Shown piece by piece: positions 16,346 through 25,039 of a stretch of DNA of 64,000 bases; positions within the stretch are counted from its first letter, which is position 1, and each line of letters begins with the position of its first letter. The DNA comes from Thermodesulfobacteriota bacterium (GTDB lineage Bacteria > Desulfobacterota > Desulfobacteria > Desulfobacterales > Desulfosudaceae). The notes beneath the pieces are model-generated. The model did no database searches. It saw only the letters and a list, made by a program, of their open reading frames with translations, and was not told where the DNA came from. A program made the position numbers and the translations under genes. The stretch spans positions 1-64,000 of the forward strand of contig JBFMDX010000003.1 in assembly GCA_040753795.1 (NCBI GenBank), written 5' to 3'.

Positions 16346-18307
16346 CTAATACTCGTATCTCACGCCGATAAAGAAGTTTCTGCCCGGCATGGGATATCCG
16401 GCGACATAGGCATAGTCCCGGTCAAAGATATTGCGGATCTCGCCCTTTACGGTCAGCCCGCCGCGTTTGGCAAAATCAAGGATCTTCTGATGAACGGTAA
16501 AATTGGCCACCGTGAACCCGCCGCAGTGGATGATATTCACCGGGTCCGACCAGTTTTCCCAGTCTTCAACCTTTTTGTCCCCGGTATAGGCAAAGTTCAG
16601 ATCAGTGGACAGTCCCTTTTTGTCCGAAAAAACCAGGCCCCAGGAGGCCGTCATGTCTTCGGTGTAAAGAAGGTCTTCATCGGTTTCGTCGTCCTCGTAT
16701 TTCGTCAGGTAAACGATGCTGCCATAAGGCCTGAGGTCATAAGCCCAGCCCAGAAAAGCGCCGGCGTCAAAGGAGATTTCGCTCTCAATTCCCTGGATGC
16801 TGGCCCCGCCGATATTCTTGTAAGACTGTTCAAAGGTCGGCAGGGTATAAACTTCAATCTTGTCTTTAAAATCCGTGACAAAACCGGTTACGGAAAAATC
16901 GGTGAAGGCATGAGTCAGATCAAACCCGGCCTCGTATGTTTCGCTGGTCTCGGGTTTGAGTTCCGGGTTCCCCAGGTAACTGATCCAGGCCACGTAATCG
17001 CCGGCCAGCTGCTCGGCGGTAGGCATCCGGAAGGCCTCGCCATAGCCGGCCCTGGCCTTGACATGGTCGTTGATGATATAGGCCGCGCCGAGATTGGAGG
17101 CGAGATTGTCGTCTTTTTCCCGGCCGCCGTCGCTTTTCATGTCCACTTCGTAGTCGTCGTACCGCAAACCGCCGGAGAGGATGAGCCGCTCGACCAGCCG
17201 GGTCTTGGCCAGGATAAAACAAGCGGGGTTGTCGTATTCGGATTTCTCCGGCGCGGTATTGGAATCAATATCATAATTGACCCAGTCAAACCCGCCGGTA
17301 ACAGTGGTGTTCTCCCAGTTGCCGCTGATCTGGCCCTGGCCGCCCCGGTGATCCGTATCTTTTGTGTAAAGGGAAGCCCAGGTCGGATCAACCCATTTAT
17401 ACTCGTCTTTGCCGGTAAAATACCGGGTGTTCCAGGCCAGAAAACCATCCGACGTCTGACCGTCATAAACAAAGTCGGCGGATTCCAGGCCGATATCGGA
17501 ATAGGCGTCCGGATCGCTCTGGCTCAGATATCCCGCGCTGCCCGCCTCATCGGCGTCAAAATAATGATAGATCAGGCGGAGGTGGTTCCGGGGCAGGAAT
17601 TCAACCCCCAGGTTCAAACTGGCGTTTTGCTTTTTGTCATAGCCGGTATTGTCATAATCGTCCCCATCGGCCGTAACATAATCGTCCATGGACTCACGGG
17701 TGGCGCTGCCGGAAAAATCGAACTTCTCCAGGCTCCCGGAGAAACCGGCCGTCCCCGTTTCATGGTCGAAACTTCCCAGCCCGCCCTCGGCAAAAAAACC
17801 CGGGGGACCTTCCCCCTTCTTGGTGATAACATTGACCACGCCGCCCATGGCCGCGGAACCGTATTGAACCGAGGCGGGCCCCCGGATGATCTCCACCCGC
17901 GCGACGTTGGCGGTCATGATTTTGGCCACGTCGCCGGTGCCGGCCCGCCGGCCGTCAATAAGGATCAGGACCTTGCCGGCCAGGTCGTTGCCGGTGGCGT
18001 CGGTCCGGAAACCGCGGATACCGATGGAGGTGGATATGCCCGGATACTGCTGGATATGGCCGATTCCCTTTTCAGCCAGCAGCTCCCCGAGGTCCGCGGC
18101 CGAAGACATCCGGATATCCTGTTCACTGATCACGACCACGCTCGCGGTGACTTCTTTCTTTTCCTCTTCCGCCCTGCTGGCGGTGACCACCACGTCTTCC
18201 ATGGTTGACAAGGCCGCCTCATCCGACCGCGCCTCTTCCGCCAGGCTCCATCCCGGAATCATCAGCGCCGCGCAAATTGCCAAACTCCCTAACCACTTTC
18301 TCATCAT
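16346..18307 (-). CDS. btuB: TonB-dependent outer-membrane receptor, probably for corrinoids
   Basis: A 653-residue protein from the ATG at 18307, preceded by AAGGAGG. The signal peptide is followed by a TonB box-like EDVVVTASR, a plug domain (GIRGFRTDATGNDL, VEIIRGPASVQYGSAAMGGVVNVITKK) and a 22-strand-type barrel ending in the aromatic terminus VRYEY. The receptor brings its ligand across the outer membrane using TonB energy. The fold does not tell the ligand, but a cobalamin riboswitch immediately upstream makes BtuB-like corrinoid uptake the best call. It would supply the BtuF proteins encoded at 8.7-11.6 kb. Confidence 0.9.
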   Translation of the reverse strand: MMRKWLGSLAICAALMIPGWSLAEEARSDEAALSTMEDVVVTASRAEEEKKEVTASVVVISEQDIRMSSAADLGELLAEKGIGHIQQYPGISTSIGIRGFRTDATGNDLAGKVLILIDGRRAGTGDVAKIMTANVARVEIIRGPASVQYGSAAMGGVVNVITKKGEGPPGFFAEGGLGSFDHETGTAGFSGSLEKFDFSGSATRESMDDYVTADGDDYDNTGYDKKQNASLNLGVEFLPRNHLRLIYHYFDADEAGSAGYLSQSDPDAYSDIGLESADFVYDGQTSDGFLAWNTRYFTGKDEYKWVDPTWASLYTKDTDHRGGQGQISGNWENTTVTGGFDWVNYDIDSNTAPEKSEYDNPACFILAKTRLVERLILSGGLRYDDYEVDMKSDGGREKDDNLASNLGAAYIINDHVKARAGYGEAFRMPTAEQLAGDYVAWISYLGNPELKPETSETYEAGFDLTHAFTDFSVTGFVTDFKDKIEVYTLPTFEQSYKNIGGASIQGIESEISFDAGAFLGWAYDLRPYGSIVYLTKYEDDETDEDLLYTEDMTASWGLVFSDKKGLSTDLNFAYTGDKKVEDWENWSDPVNIIHCGGFTVANFTVHQKILDFAKRGGLTVKGEIRNIFDRDYAYVAGYPMPGRNFFIGVRYEY

Positions 18308-18351
18308 TTTTTCCTCCTTCCCAAAGTTAACTGCCTCTTGGGCCCGGGAGC

Positions 18352-18392
18352 AAAAAAAAATCCCCGGACCGAACTCAATCGATCCGGGGATT
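18352..18392 (-). terminator. Terminator of the btuB cobalamin riboswitch
   Basis: On the minus strand AATCCCCGGATC and GGTCCGGGGATT pair around a 10-nt loop and are followed by a T-run (18352-18360 in complement). It lies between the aptamer and the receptor gene. Confidence 0.85.
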
Positions 18393-18424
18393 ACCCTTTT
18401 TATCCTCAAGATCCGTACCCGGCA

Positions 18425-18640
18425 CCCTCCGTCCGCGAAGGTAATGCCTCCTGCCCAGACAGGTCTTCTGACTTTCCCGCCCTTTCAGCGGCCTTCCCAT
18501 TCCACCGGAACAGTGACGCACAACGGCCAAAAGGGCTCCCTTTTCCGCCCAAACGGGAAAAGGAGGATTACAGCGGCGGGCCCGTCCCCGATTTTCACGG
18601 GGTTCCCTATTAAGCTCCCCAGGGAGCATCTGAACGTTTC
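18425..18640 (-). ncRNA. Cobalamin riboswitch (upstream of TonB receptor)
   Basis: Reading the minus strand, GGGAACCCCGTGAAAATCGG leads to the conserved CGGGCCCGCCGCTGTAATC block and, near the 3' end, to AAAGTCAGAAGACCTGTC. The layout is the same as in the riboswitch at 8.1-8.3 kb, and a terminator hairpin follows. This supports B12-repressed expression of the receptor. Confidence 0.95.
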
Positions 18641-18642
18641 CA

Positions 18643-18672
18643 TCTGTAAAACAACCGGCGCCGCCGCGTCAA
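18643..18672 (-). promoter_or_regulatory. Possible promoter of the btuB riboswitch transcript
   Basis: Minus strand TTGACG (18672-18667), an 18-nt spacer and TACAGA (18648-18643) stand at the expected place just before the aptamer. The -10 match is weak. Confidence 0.4.
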
Positions 18673-18710
18673 GGAAAAAACCGCGCCCGAAATTATTTTC
18701 AAGACAATTT

Positions 18711-18995
18711 TCAGCGGCGACTATTATTATCCGGCTGCGGGGGCTCATGCTCAAGCTCCTTGACCGTCACCCGCCCCTGGTCATCCGTTCTGACCTCCAG
18801 GATAACACCATTGCCGGTTTTAATAATGATCACCCGGGCCTGCTTATCCTCAAAAATAATCGTCCCTTCGGGAACCGGCGACTGACCGGCCAAGGACTGA
18901 CCGGGGCAATAGCTCAAGCCCAGCACTATGGCCAGGGCCCAGGTAAATCCGGACAGGAACGCCAGGCAGCTCACGGAATTACGATATTTCTCCAC
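18711..18995 (-). CDS. Small exported protein of unknown function
   Basis: A 94-residue protein starting with GTG, with AAGGAG 6 nt upstream. A hydrophobic segment (about residues 10-30) serves as signal peptide or anchor and is followed by a small beta-rich domain (GTIIFEDKQARVIIIKTGNG). The tail is acidic and polar with several Pro. I do not recognise it. It lies before the btuB riboswitch on the same strand and after a MITE-like element. Confidence 0.6.
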   Translation of the reverse strand: MEKYRNSVSCLAFLSGFTWALAIVLGLSYCPGQSLAGQSPVPEGTIIFEDKQARVIIIKTGNGVILEVRTDDQGRVTVKELEHEPPQPDNNSRR

Positions 18996-19014
18996 TTGTT
19001 TCTCCTTTACTCAT

Positions 19015-19166
19015 GATGGTCTCGTAAAAAGTCGAAATTTGGATGGCAAAGTAAAAAGTTCAAGATCAAGGCGCGCAAATCCTGAGGAATGGAGTCACGC
19101 CTGAGGCGTGATGAAATTCCGAAGGATGCAGCGCAACGCAGATATTGGACTTTTTACGAAGCCATC
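19015..19166. mobile_element. 152-bp MITE-like element with 19-bp terminal inverted repeats
   Basis: The ends are GATGGTCTCGTAAAAAGTC (19015-19033) and GACTTTTTACGAAGCCATC (19148-19166), which match in 17 of 19 positions as inverted repeats. The inside is non-coding and has a perfect hairpin, TCACGCCTGAGGCGTGA. The right end touches the last codon region of pilY1. Single-end relatives occur at 24936-24949 and, diverged, at 63866-63885. This suggests a dispersed non-autonomous element. Confidence 0.7.
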
Positions 19167-22101
19167 AATCATGAATCTTCCAGTAAAATATTCTGACGCC
19201 TTCCAGATCCGACAAGGGGTCTTCGGCATGAGGCCCGACCAGCAGCTTATCCCCGCTGTCGGTGATAAAAATATTCGGCGAAGGCGCGATGGATATGAGA
19301 CCGTCTAAGATGATTTTAGAGCGGTCCTCCCGGTTGAGCAGCCCGTCACCGTTAAAATCACAGACCGCCGCGCCTGTCCGGTAATCAATCGCGTAAAGCC
19401 GGGTGACGCCTTCTCCCGGGTTGCTGTGCAGGCAGGGATCGGTATTGACCGGTTCAGGGGCAGGAGGCGTGTAGGTTGTAAAATACACGACCCCGTCATA
19501 AACGACCGGTGTGGACAGACATTTTTCCCCGTCATTTCCAAGCGTCAGGAACCAGCCCCGGTTATAATCCGCCTCCAGCGCCAGTCGAGCTGCTTTTTGC
19601 TCATCGGCCGTGCCGTCCTGAATTAAATTGTCGGACACATCGATGATGACCGGATCGTTGTCATTGCCGTCCGGATCCATTCCCGGGTCATCATCCAGGG
19701 TGGGGTAGTCCCCCACCACGCCCGTAACGGTCAGCGGCCCCGTCCGCCAGTCGTTTTTAACACAATAAAAATGATCCGTCTGATTCGTGCGCAGGGGGTT
19801 TTCCCGGTCGCCGGTACCGAAATAGACAAAGTCGCCGGGCGTTCTCTCCCATTTATTGTCTTCCGGATTAAAAAAACGGATCTTTTCCGGTACCACGTCA
19901 ACATCTTCAAATATTTTCCGGCCTCCGGACACCACCGAGAACAACCGTGTCTTCTGCCAGCTGCCATCAAGAGCGGTCCGGTCTTCGGGATGGTCATTAT
20001 CCCGGAAGGCGTAAAGATGACCGTCCAGGTCGGCGGCATAGATCTGGCTGATCAGGAACCGGCCGTCATCGATCATGTCCAGGGCGGAAGCGCTGACGAT
20101 ACAGCTCATCTCCTCAAAATCCCCTGTCCCGGCGGCAAACCCTGTCGCCGCCCCGGTTACGGCATCAATGGTGTAGACGGACCGGCCGCGCTCAGCCGGC
20201 AGGTCACGATCCAGGGAGGGATCATACCCGCCGGTGATCAGAAGCACTTCGGCGCTTTCACCGTCACCGACGGCAACCGGCATGAACTGGGGCGTTTTCC
20301 ACGACTGGCCGTCGGTGGCATGGGTATAAAGATACCGGGGCCGATCCGGCTCGGATATGTCAATGGCATAATAATGGCTCCCGCCCCGTCTTTCTCCGCA
20401 GATAAGAATTTTAGTTCCATCAGATTTATCCGCAACCGCCGGTGAACCGTCCATGAAATAAGAATGTTTTCCGGAGGAAAGCGCCTTGAGACGGCCGAAC
20501 TGCTCGGAAGGGACAAAGGCCCAGGTTTCCTCACCGTCAGCGTCATTAAAGCAGTGCAGCAGGCCGTCATTGGCGCCGACAAAAATACGGGAAGCGCTTC
20601 CTTCGCCGGAGCCATATGTGACAACCGCCGGTCGGGAGTGGTTCAAGTCGCCCAGACGCCAGTTTTTCCCGACCATCCGCACTTCATCGATCAGGGCGTT
20701 CTTATCCGCGACACCGAAAGCATCGGCCGCAATGTTTTCGTTCTCCTTTGAAAAAGCGTTGGCCGGATCCGTTAGATCGGACGTACCGGTAATATTGGCG
20801 TATATCCGCCGGGTGGCGTCTTCCCTCAGGGACAGTTTTTCCCCCACCCCTCCCTTGTCCACGGCGGGCCCGTCCGCCGACGCCGACCAGCAGGACAGGG
20901 CCGTGTCCCGGATATTGCCGTCGGCATCCAGAATGGGCGTTCCAGTGCCGCAGGAAACAAACTGGTTGTCCGCGCCCAGACCGTATTTTTTCAGATTACC
21001 GATCCAGCGCCCTTTGCCGGACGGCTGGAACAGAGACATATAAACATATTCACCAGCGTAGGCCCTGCTGTTGAGGCTGACAGGGACCACCGGCGCGGCG
21101 AACAGGGTCCGGCGCTCGTTGATGTCGAACATGATCGTCGTAAACGCCCGGGACAGGTCCTCCGGGCTGGTGGCGTCAAAATAGGTCCCTCCGCCCCGCC
21201 GGGCCGTCTCGCGCAAAAGATCCGGATCCCCTCCCTGAAAACCGATGGCGTAAACCAGGATATTCTGGGAATAATCCGGGGTGGTAAAATTGGCGTTTAT
21301 ATCATTATCGTGGAGATAGGCGGCCACATCGTCCAGGGCGGGCAAACCGCCGCCGGCGATATAATCGCCGTTGATGTACCTGTTTTTGAGCGTGACCGCG
21401 TTGTCATGGGTCGGCTCGCCGTCGGTCATGAGAATGATGTAATTCTTCCGGCAGCGGTGTTCGATGGGTGGGTGACTCAGCGTGGAGTTATAGGCGTCAA
21501 CGATACTGTCCGGGTATTTCCCTCCCCGGGGGTAATTGACGGTATCGCTGTTAAACCACGACGCCTTTTCCGCGAAATAAAGGCCTGCCTCCGCCAGGGT
21601 CTCGGTCAGGGGCGTGTTGGTCCGCGGCGTCAGCGTTCCGACAAAATTTTTCAAATAAGTTTTATAATCCCTGATGGCCTGGGCATAAGCCTCTCCGGTC
21701 TTGACGCGACCCGTTGCGTCGAGGATGAAGGCGTCCTTGACCTCGCATACCGGATATTTTCCGCTGTATCCAGGAAAGTATCCGCCGTTGGTGTCATCCA
21801 GGCTGTCCCGGTCCGAACCGTCGACATTGTCGTGAAAAATCATGATGCCGAAGCGGTTACCGTCTCCGTAAGCGTCGATGATATTTTTCACCGTCTCCTG
21901 GGCGACCGCCAGCCGGGTTTTGTCATCCACCGCCGTGGACCGCATGCTTCCGGAGTTATCAAAAACGATCAGGATATTCGGTTCCACCCCGACGGAAGTG
22001 GCGCCGAAAATGTCGTTGTCGTCCGCCGCGGCGGTAAAAACCCCGCCGGCTATAAGCGCAACCGCCAATCCGCAACAGATCAAATAGCCTGCTCCTTTCA
22101 T
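19165..22101 (-). CDS. pilY1: PilY1-like type IV pilus biogenesis/adhesin protein
   Basis: A 978-residue exported protein (signal peptide about residues 1-26). The N-terminal half has a von Willebrand A domain with a complete MIDAS start (FDNSGSMRS, Asp48-Ser50-Ser52) and a later DGEP. The C-terminal half is the PilY1 beta-propeller region with WAFVPSE, GSPAVAD, YYAIDISEPDRPRYLY, and a calcium-loop-like DFNGDGLLNREDRS. PilY1 sits at the pilus tip, promotes pilus extension and acts in adhesion. The ATG at 22101 follows a G-rich site; earlier in-frame codons lack one. It ends the minor-pilin operon, and its 3' end touches the MITE-like element. Confidence 0.92.
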   Translation of the reverse strand: MKGAGYLICCGLAVALIAGGVFTAAADDNDIFGATSVGVEPNILIVFDNSGSMRSTAVDDKTRLAVAQETVKNIIDAYGDGNRFGIMIFHDNVDGSDRDSLDDTNGGYFPGYSGKYPVCEVKDAFILDATGRVKTGEAYAQAIRDYKTYLKNFVGTLTPRTNTPLTETLAEAGLYFAEKASWFNSDTVNYPRGGKYPDSIVDAYNSTLSHPPIEHRCRKNYIILMTDGEPTHDNAVTLKNRYINGDYIAGGGLPALDDVAAYLHDNDINANFTTPDYSQNILVYAIGFQGGDPDLLRETARRGGGTYFDATSPEDLSRAFTTIMFDINERRTLFAAPVVPVSLNSRAYAGEYVYMSLFQPSGKGRWIGNLKKYGLGADNQFVSCGTGTPILDADGNIRDTALSCWSASADGPAVDKGGVGEKLSLREDATRRIYANITGTSDLTDPANAFSKENENIAADAFGVADKNALIDEVRMVGKNWRLGDLNHSRPAVVTYGSGEGSASRIFVGANDGLLHCFNDADGEETWAFVPSEQFGRLKALSSGKHSYFMDGSPAVADKSDGTKILICGERRGGSHYYAIDISEPDRPRYLYTHATDGQSWKTPQFMPVAVGDGESAEVLLITGGYDPSLDRDLPAERGRSVYTIDAVTGAATGFAAGTGDFEEMSCIVSASALDMIDDGRFLISQIYAADLDGHLYAFRDNDHPEDRTALDGSWQKTRLFSVVSGGRKIFEDVDVVPEKIRFFNPEDNKWERTPGDFVYFGTGDRENPLRTNQTDHFYCVKNDWRTGPLTVTGVVGDYPTLDDDPGMDPDGNDNDPVIIDVSDNLIQDGTADEQKAARLALEADYNRGWFLTLGNDGEKCLSTPVVYDGVVYFTTYTPPAPEPVNTDPCLHSNPGEGVTRLYAIDYRTGAAVCDFNGDGLLNREDRSKIILDGLISIAPSPNIFITDSGDKLLVGPHAEDPLSDLEGVRIFYWKIHD

Positions 22102-22276
22102 GACAATCCCCCCCCAAATCAGATTCATAATCAAAATCCAACCCGGATGTTTCACGAATTGATTTGGCTGCAGCCGCAAGGCGCGGGACACGAAGCTGTA
22201 GTGAATCTACTGCGAGTGTCCCGCAACACAGTCCCGCTTTAGCGGGACGGTTAAGGCGGCTCGTGAAACATCCGGG

Positions 22277-22828
22277 TTAAAAGGCGTTAAAGACCTTATA
22301 CAACCCCGCCTCCACCGTCACCCCTCCGGCCGGCCGGTCCGGCCTCGATAATCCGTTAGAAAGAACCCCATACCGCCTGATCTCAAAGCTCCTGGCGGAA
22401 TAACCGGCGCCGGACGGCATGGGCGCGCGATGCCCCAGGGCATAAAATTGTTTCGAAAGGGACTCGTCTTCAGGATCACGCTCGATGCGCGCGATGGAAT
22501 AATTTCCCATGGCCGGCAGGTCGTTACCGTCCGGGCCGGAAACGGAAAACCCGTTGACCGTCACGGCAGCGTCCTCCCGTGACAGATCGAATAATTCCGA
22601 ATCCGGGGCCAGCCAGGAATCGGCATGGGTCTCCCGCGCCAGCGTGATGCCGGTTTCCGCCCGATAGAGCGCGTCCCGGTACAGCCGGTTGTTCCTCATG
22701 ATGCTGCTGTCGCTCATGGCCATATTTACCGCCATCACGGCTGTCAGCAGCAATGCCATCATGACCAGCATGGTAACCATGAGGGCCGATCCCCGCATCC
22801 CCCCTGCCCGGTTTTCAGGATGTTTCAT
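22277..22828 (-). CDS. pilX: PilX-like minor pilin assembly protein
   Basis: A 183-residue protein with a PilX-type N-terminus: a short basic leader (MKHPENRAGGMRGSALMV), then a long hydrophobic helix (about residues 13-40). It lacks the Phe of classical pilins but fits PilX, where SAL or GAAL motifs occur. GGGAGGGGG precedes the ATG. It lies between pilV and pilY1. It should form part of the priming complex of type IV pili. The assignment relies on helix pattern and gene order. Confidence 0.75.
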   Translation of the reverse strand: MKHPENRAGGMRGSALMVTMLVMMALLLTAVMAVNMAMSDSSIMRNNRLYRDALYRAETGITLARETHADSWLAPDSELFDLSREDAAVTVNGFSVSGPDGNDLPAMGNYSIARIERDPEDESLSKQFYALGHRAPMPSGAGYSARSFEIRRYGVLSNGLSRPDRPAGGVTVEAGLYKVFNAF

Positions 22829-22854
22829 TTTCCCCCTCCCTTTTGTCGCCGTAT

Positions 22855-23262
22855 TTAATCTCTCATCGCCCGTCGGTAGTAGTTTTCCATCTTCAGATCG
22901 AACGCGTCTCCTTTTTTCACCCACACCCGGAGACCGATGGTCTTGAAATCATCCCGGCCGTTGCCGTCCAGGTCGGCGGCGCCAAACACGGTGATTTCCG
23001 CCTTCTGATTTTCCCGCAGAAGCGTCAGGACGCTGCCGTCTTCCAGTTCCGGAGCGTCCAGAGGGATCCCGGCCAGCCGCTCCGTCATATCCTGGCCCCA
23101 GAAAACCGCCTGGTCCGCCGCGGCGGTCGTGCGGTTCAGCCCTGACGCCGCGATGACACTGGCGGTAATGGCCAGAAACCCGATGCCGCAGATACTCAGG
23201 GCAATCAGGATTTCAATCATCGAAAATCCGGCCATGCTTCCTGCACCTGAAAATACTTTCAT
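22855..23262 (-). CDS. pilV: PilV-like minor pilin
   Basis: A 135-residue prepilin. The type IV N-terminal motif GFSMIEILIALSI gives a cleavage site after Gly and Glu at +5. GGAGGT is upstream of the ATG at 23262. The globular part has a calcium-loop-like DLDGNGRDD. It belongs to the fimT-pilW-pilV-pilX-pilY1 operon, although a 120-nt gap with a G-rich repeat separates it from pilW. Confidence 0.85.
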   Translation of the reverse strand: MKVFSGAGSMAGFSMIEILIALSICGIGFLAITASVIAASGLNRTTAAADQAVFWGQDMTERLAGIPLDAPELEDGSVLTLLRENQKAEITVFGAADLDGNGRDDFKTIGLRVWVKKGDAFDLKMENYYRRAMRD

Positions 23263-23280
23263 TTCCGACCTCCATAGAAT

Positions 23281-23375
23281 GAGGATTCGAGGGTTCAAGG
23301 GGTTAAGGGTTCGAGGGCAAGGAACTGATCTTTACATTCACTTGACCCCTTGACCCCTCGCCCCCTTAAACCCTG
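23281..23375. repeat. Intergenic G/C-tract repeat with inverted arms
   Basis: The left part has GGGTTCAAGGGGTTAAGGG and the right part the opposite orientation, CTTGACCCCTTGACCCC, so the RNA could fold into an imperfect hairpin. It resembles the tract at 12615-12660 and lies between pilW and pilV. Confidence 0.55.
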
Positions 23376-23383
23376 CACCTTTT

Positions 23384-24214
23384 TTACATATTCCGGCATC
23401 GCACCGTCGTCTCCAGCAGCATATGGCCGTAATAATCATCCACGGCGCAGCGCTGGTCGCCGACCACGAATATCCGCTGATCCCGCACGCCTTTCTGCGG
23501 GCTGGCCGATCGAACCAGGAGCCAGACCTTTACCGCCCTGATGCGCCCGGTATCGACCGCCTGCCCCAGGTCATCTCCGCCCGCCGCGTCATCTTCGTCC
23601 ACATCGCCGTCGTCATCCGTGTCCAGTAACGTATCCAGCCGGCCGTCGCTGTCGGTATCAATGGCCCAAACGATGTTGCCGCCGGCGGAAAGATCGAGAC
23701 AGCCGTCATCGTCATCATCAAAGGCATAAGCAAACCGGATGGCCTTTATGTTATCCGCCGCACGGACATTATTAACGATCAAGCCGGTCGCCCCGATTTT
23801 GCCGTCGGCCAGGCCGTCCGGTCCGCCGCCTTCCCGGTCCGCGGACTTGAGCAGATTGATGCTGATCGTCTGGACTTCTTCTATTTCATCGGGATCCGGA
23901 TTGTTCCTGAGAAAAACCATCCGGCCGCCTTCGGCGCACGCGCCACGGGAAAAATCCATGGCGTCAGCCGCGTCCAGATCCCCGGCGGGGCTGAACCCCA
24001 TCATCTGAATACAGCCTTCTACAATATGCATGACATTGCGGGCGGTAATCTGCATTTCAGACCGCTGATCAATATGCGTCATTGTGTTCTGCTGGTTTGA
24101 GAAGGTCTTGACGACAATGGTCATGACAATGGAAAAAATCGCCATGGCGACCATGATCTCGATCAGAGTCATTCCCTGCTCTGACCGACTTGAACCGCTC
24201 CTTGATCCGATCAT
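23384..24214 (-). CDS. pilW: PilW-like minor pilin
   Basis: A 276-residue prepilin with the motif GMTLIEIMVAMAI and a hydrophobic helix. The globular part has an unusual Asp-rich stretch in two blocks: FDDDDDGCLD, and DTDSDGRLDTLLDTDDDGD which looks like consecutive EF-hand or thrombospondin-3-type calcium loops. Three Cys near the C-terminus may form a disulfide. It begins 4 nt after fimT ends. It should be in the pilus initiation complex. Confidence 0.87.
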   Translation of the reverse strand: MIGSRSGSSRSEQGMTLIEIMVAMAIFSIVMTIVVKTFSNQQNTMTHIDQRSEMQITARNVMHIVEGCIQMMGFSPAGDLDAADAMDFSRGACAEGGRMVFLRNNPDPDEIEEVQTISINLLKSADREGGGPDGLADGKIGATGLIVNNVRAADNIKAIRFAYAFDDDDDGCLDLSAGGNIVWAIDTDSDGRLDTLLDTDDDGDVDEDDAAGGDDLGQAVDTGRIRAVKVWLLVRSASPQKGVRDQRIFVVGDQRCAVDDYYGHMLLETTVRCRNM

Positions 24215-24218
24215 GGCG

Positions 24219-24791
24219 TTACACCCAGGTCTTTCCGTTGTCGCTGGACCGCTGAATGACCATGGATCCGGTAGACCTTACCTGGACCCGGCGTAAGTCA
24301 TATCCCGGTTTCTGATATCGCAGGCAGACGGAGCCGGATACCCCGGTTTTAATACCCAGGGAGTTGAAAAAATACTGGTTCTCTGTTTTACCGTCACCGG
24401 TGATCTCGTAAAGATCGATGTATCCGGGCAATTTTATCCGGGAGAGGAGATTCCCGGCGGAATCCGTCATGGAAAACTCGTCTGCTTCCGGGCTGAAGGT
24501 AACAGCGACCCGTTCACCCCGGGCAACGGCCTGGGCCTGGGCCTGCCGAAGCGCGCAATAGAGTTCCCGGGAGGCGCTCATGAGCCGGCGCTCCGGCATT
24601 CCCCGCAGGATACCGATGCCACCGATACCGGCCAAGACGGCCAGAATCGCCAGAACCGTCAATAGTTCCATCAGGGTGACGCCCCGGCAGTCAGAGAAAC
24701 CACCTGCCTTTAAGGAAAAAGTACGGGCCTGATGCTGATAATACGTGTGCTGGTGAAGGGGAATAAAAGAAAAACCATCCGGCGTTTTCAT
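24219..24791 (-). CDS. fimT: FimT/GspH-type pseudopilin
   Basis: A 190-residue prepilin. An unusually long leader of about 36 residues precedes the cleavage motif RGVTLMELLTVLAIL. GspH/FimT features follow (SASRELYCALRQAQAQAVARG). The ATG at 24791 is chosen for GGGAGG upstream; an ATG 33 nt earlier has none. If translation really starts inside, the leader would be shorter. It is the first gene of the minor-pilin operon. Confidence 0.85.
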   Translation of the reverse strand: MKTPDGFSFIPLHQHTYYQHQARTFSLKAGGFSDCRGVTLMELLTVLAILAVLAGIGGIGILRGMPERRLMSASRELYCALRQAQAQAVARGERVAVTFSPEADEFSMTDSAGNLLSRIKLPGYIDLYEITGDGKTENQYFFNSLGIKTGVSGSVCLRYQKPGYDLRRVQVRSTGSMVIQRSSDNGKTWV

Positions 24792-24894
24792 GGGCGACCT
24801 CCCTGTCATGTTGTCTGTCTTCATCCGGGCGGATGAAGTGTATCAGCTGCCGGTTCCGTCTCGTCCGTGAGACCGGAGTCCTGCTATCGAGTGT

Positions 24895-24924
24895 TTAATA
24901 AATAACCGCAAACGGTTTTGTCAA
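24895..24924 (-). promoter_or_regulatory. Promoter of the minor-pilin operon with palindrome in its spacer
   Basis: Minus strand TTGACA (24924-24919), 18-nt spacer and TATTAA (24900-24895). The spacer holds AACCGCAAACGGTT (24904-24917 on the plus strand), with inverted AACCG arms, which could bind a regulator. Confidence 0.55.
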
Positions 24925-24935
24925 GCATTATTAAC

Positions 24936-24949
24936 GATGGTCTCGTAAA
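24936..24949. repeat. Solo end of the GATGGTCTCG-type element
   Basis: GATGGTCTCGTAAA is identical to the first 14 bases of the MITE-like element at 19015. The remainder does not match. It lies between the minor-pilin promoter and hoxE. Confidence 0.5.
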
Positions 24950-25039
24950 TTTTCCCAAAAAACACTTGAAAAGTTCTTCAATAAGATATTTATAGAAACC
25001 TTGGCTCGTTTATTAGAAACCGTTGTTGCCGAGGCGTTC

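Noticed and set aside
16490-18208. Very long plus-strand open frame of 572 codons
   Set aside because: It is the complement of the TonB-dependent receptor gene; the predicted product has no coherent domains.
23281-23375. G-rich repeat considered as a CRISPR array
   Set aside because: The units are short, irregular and adjacent, without spacers of constant length.
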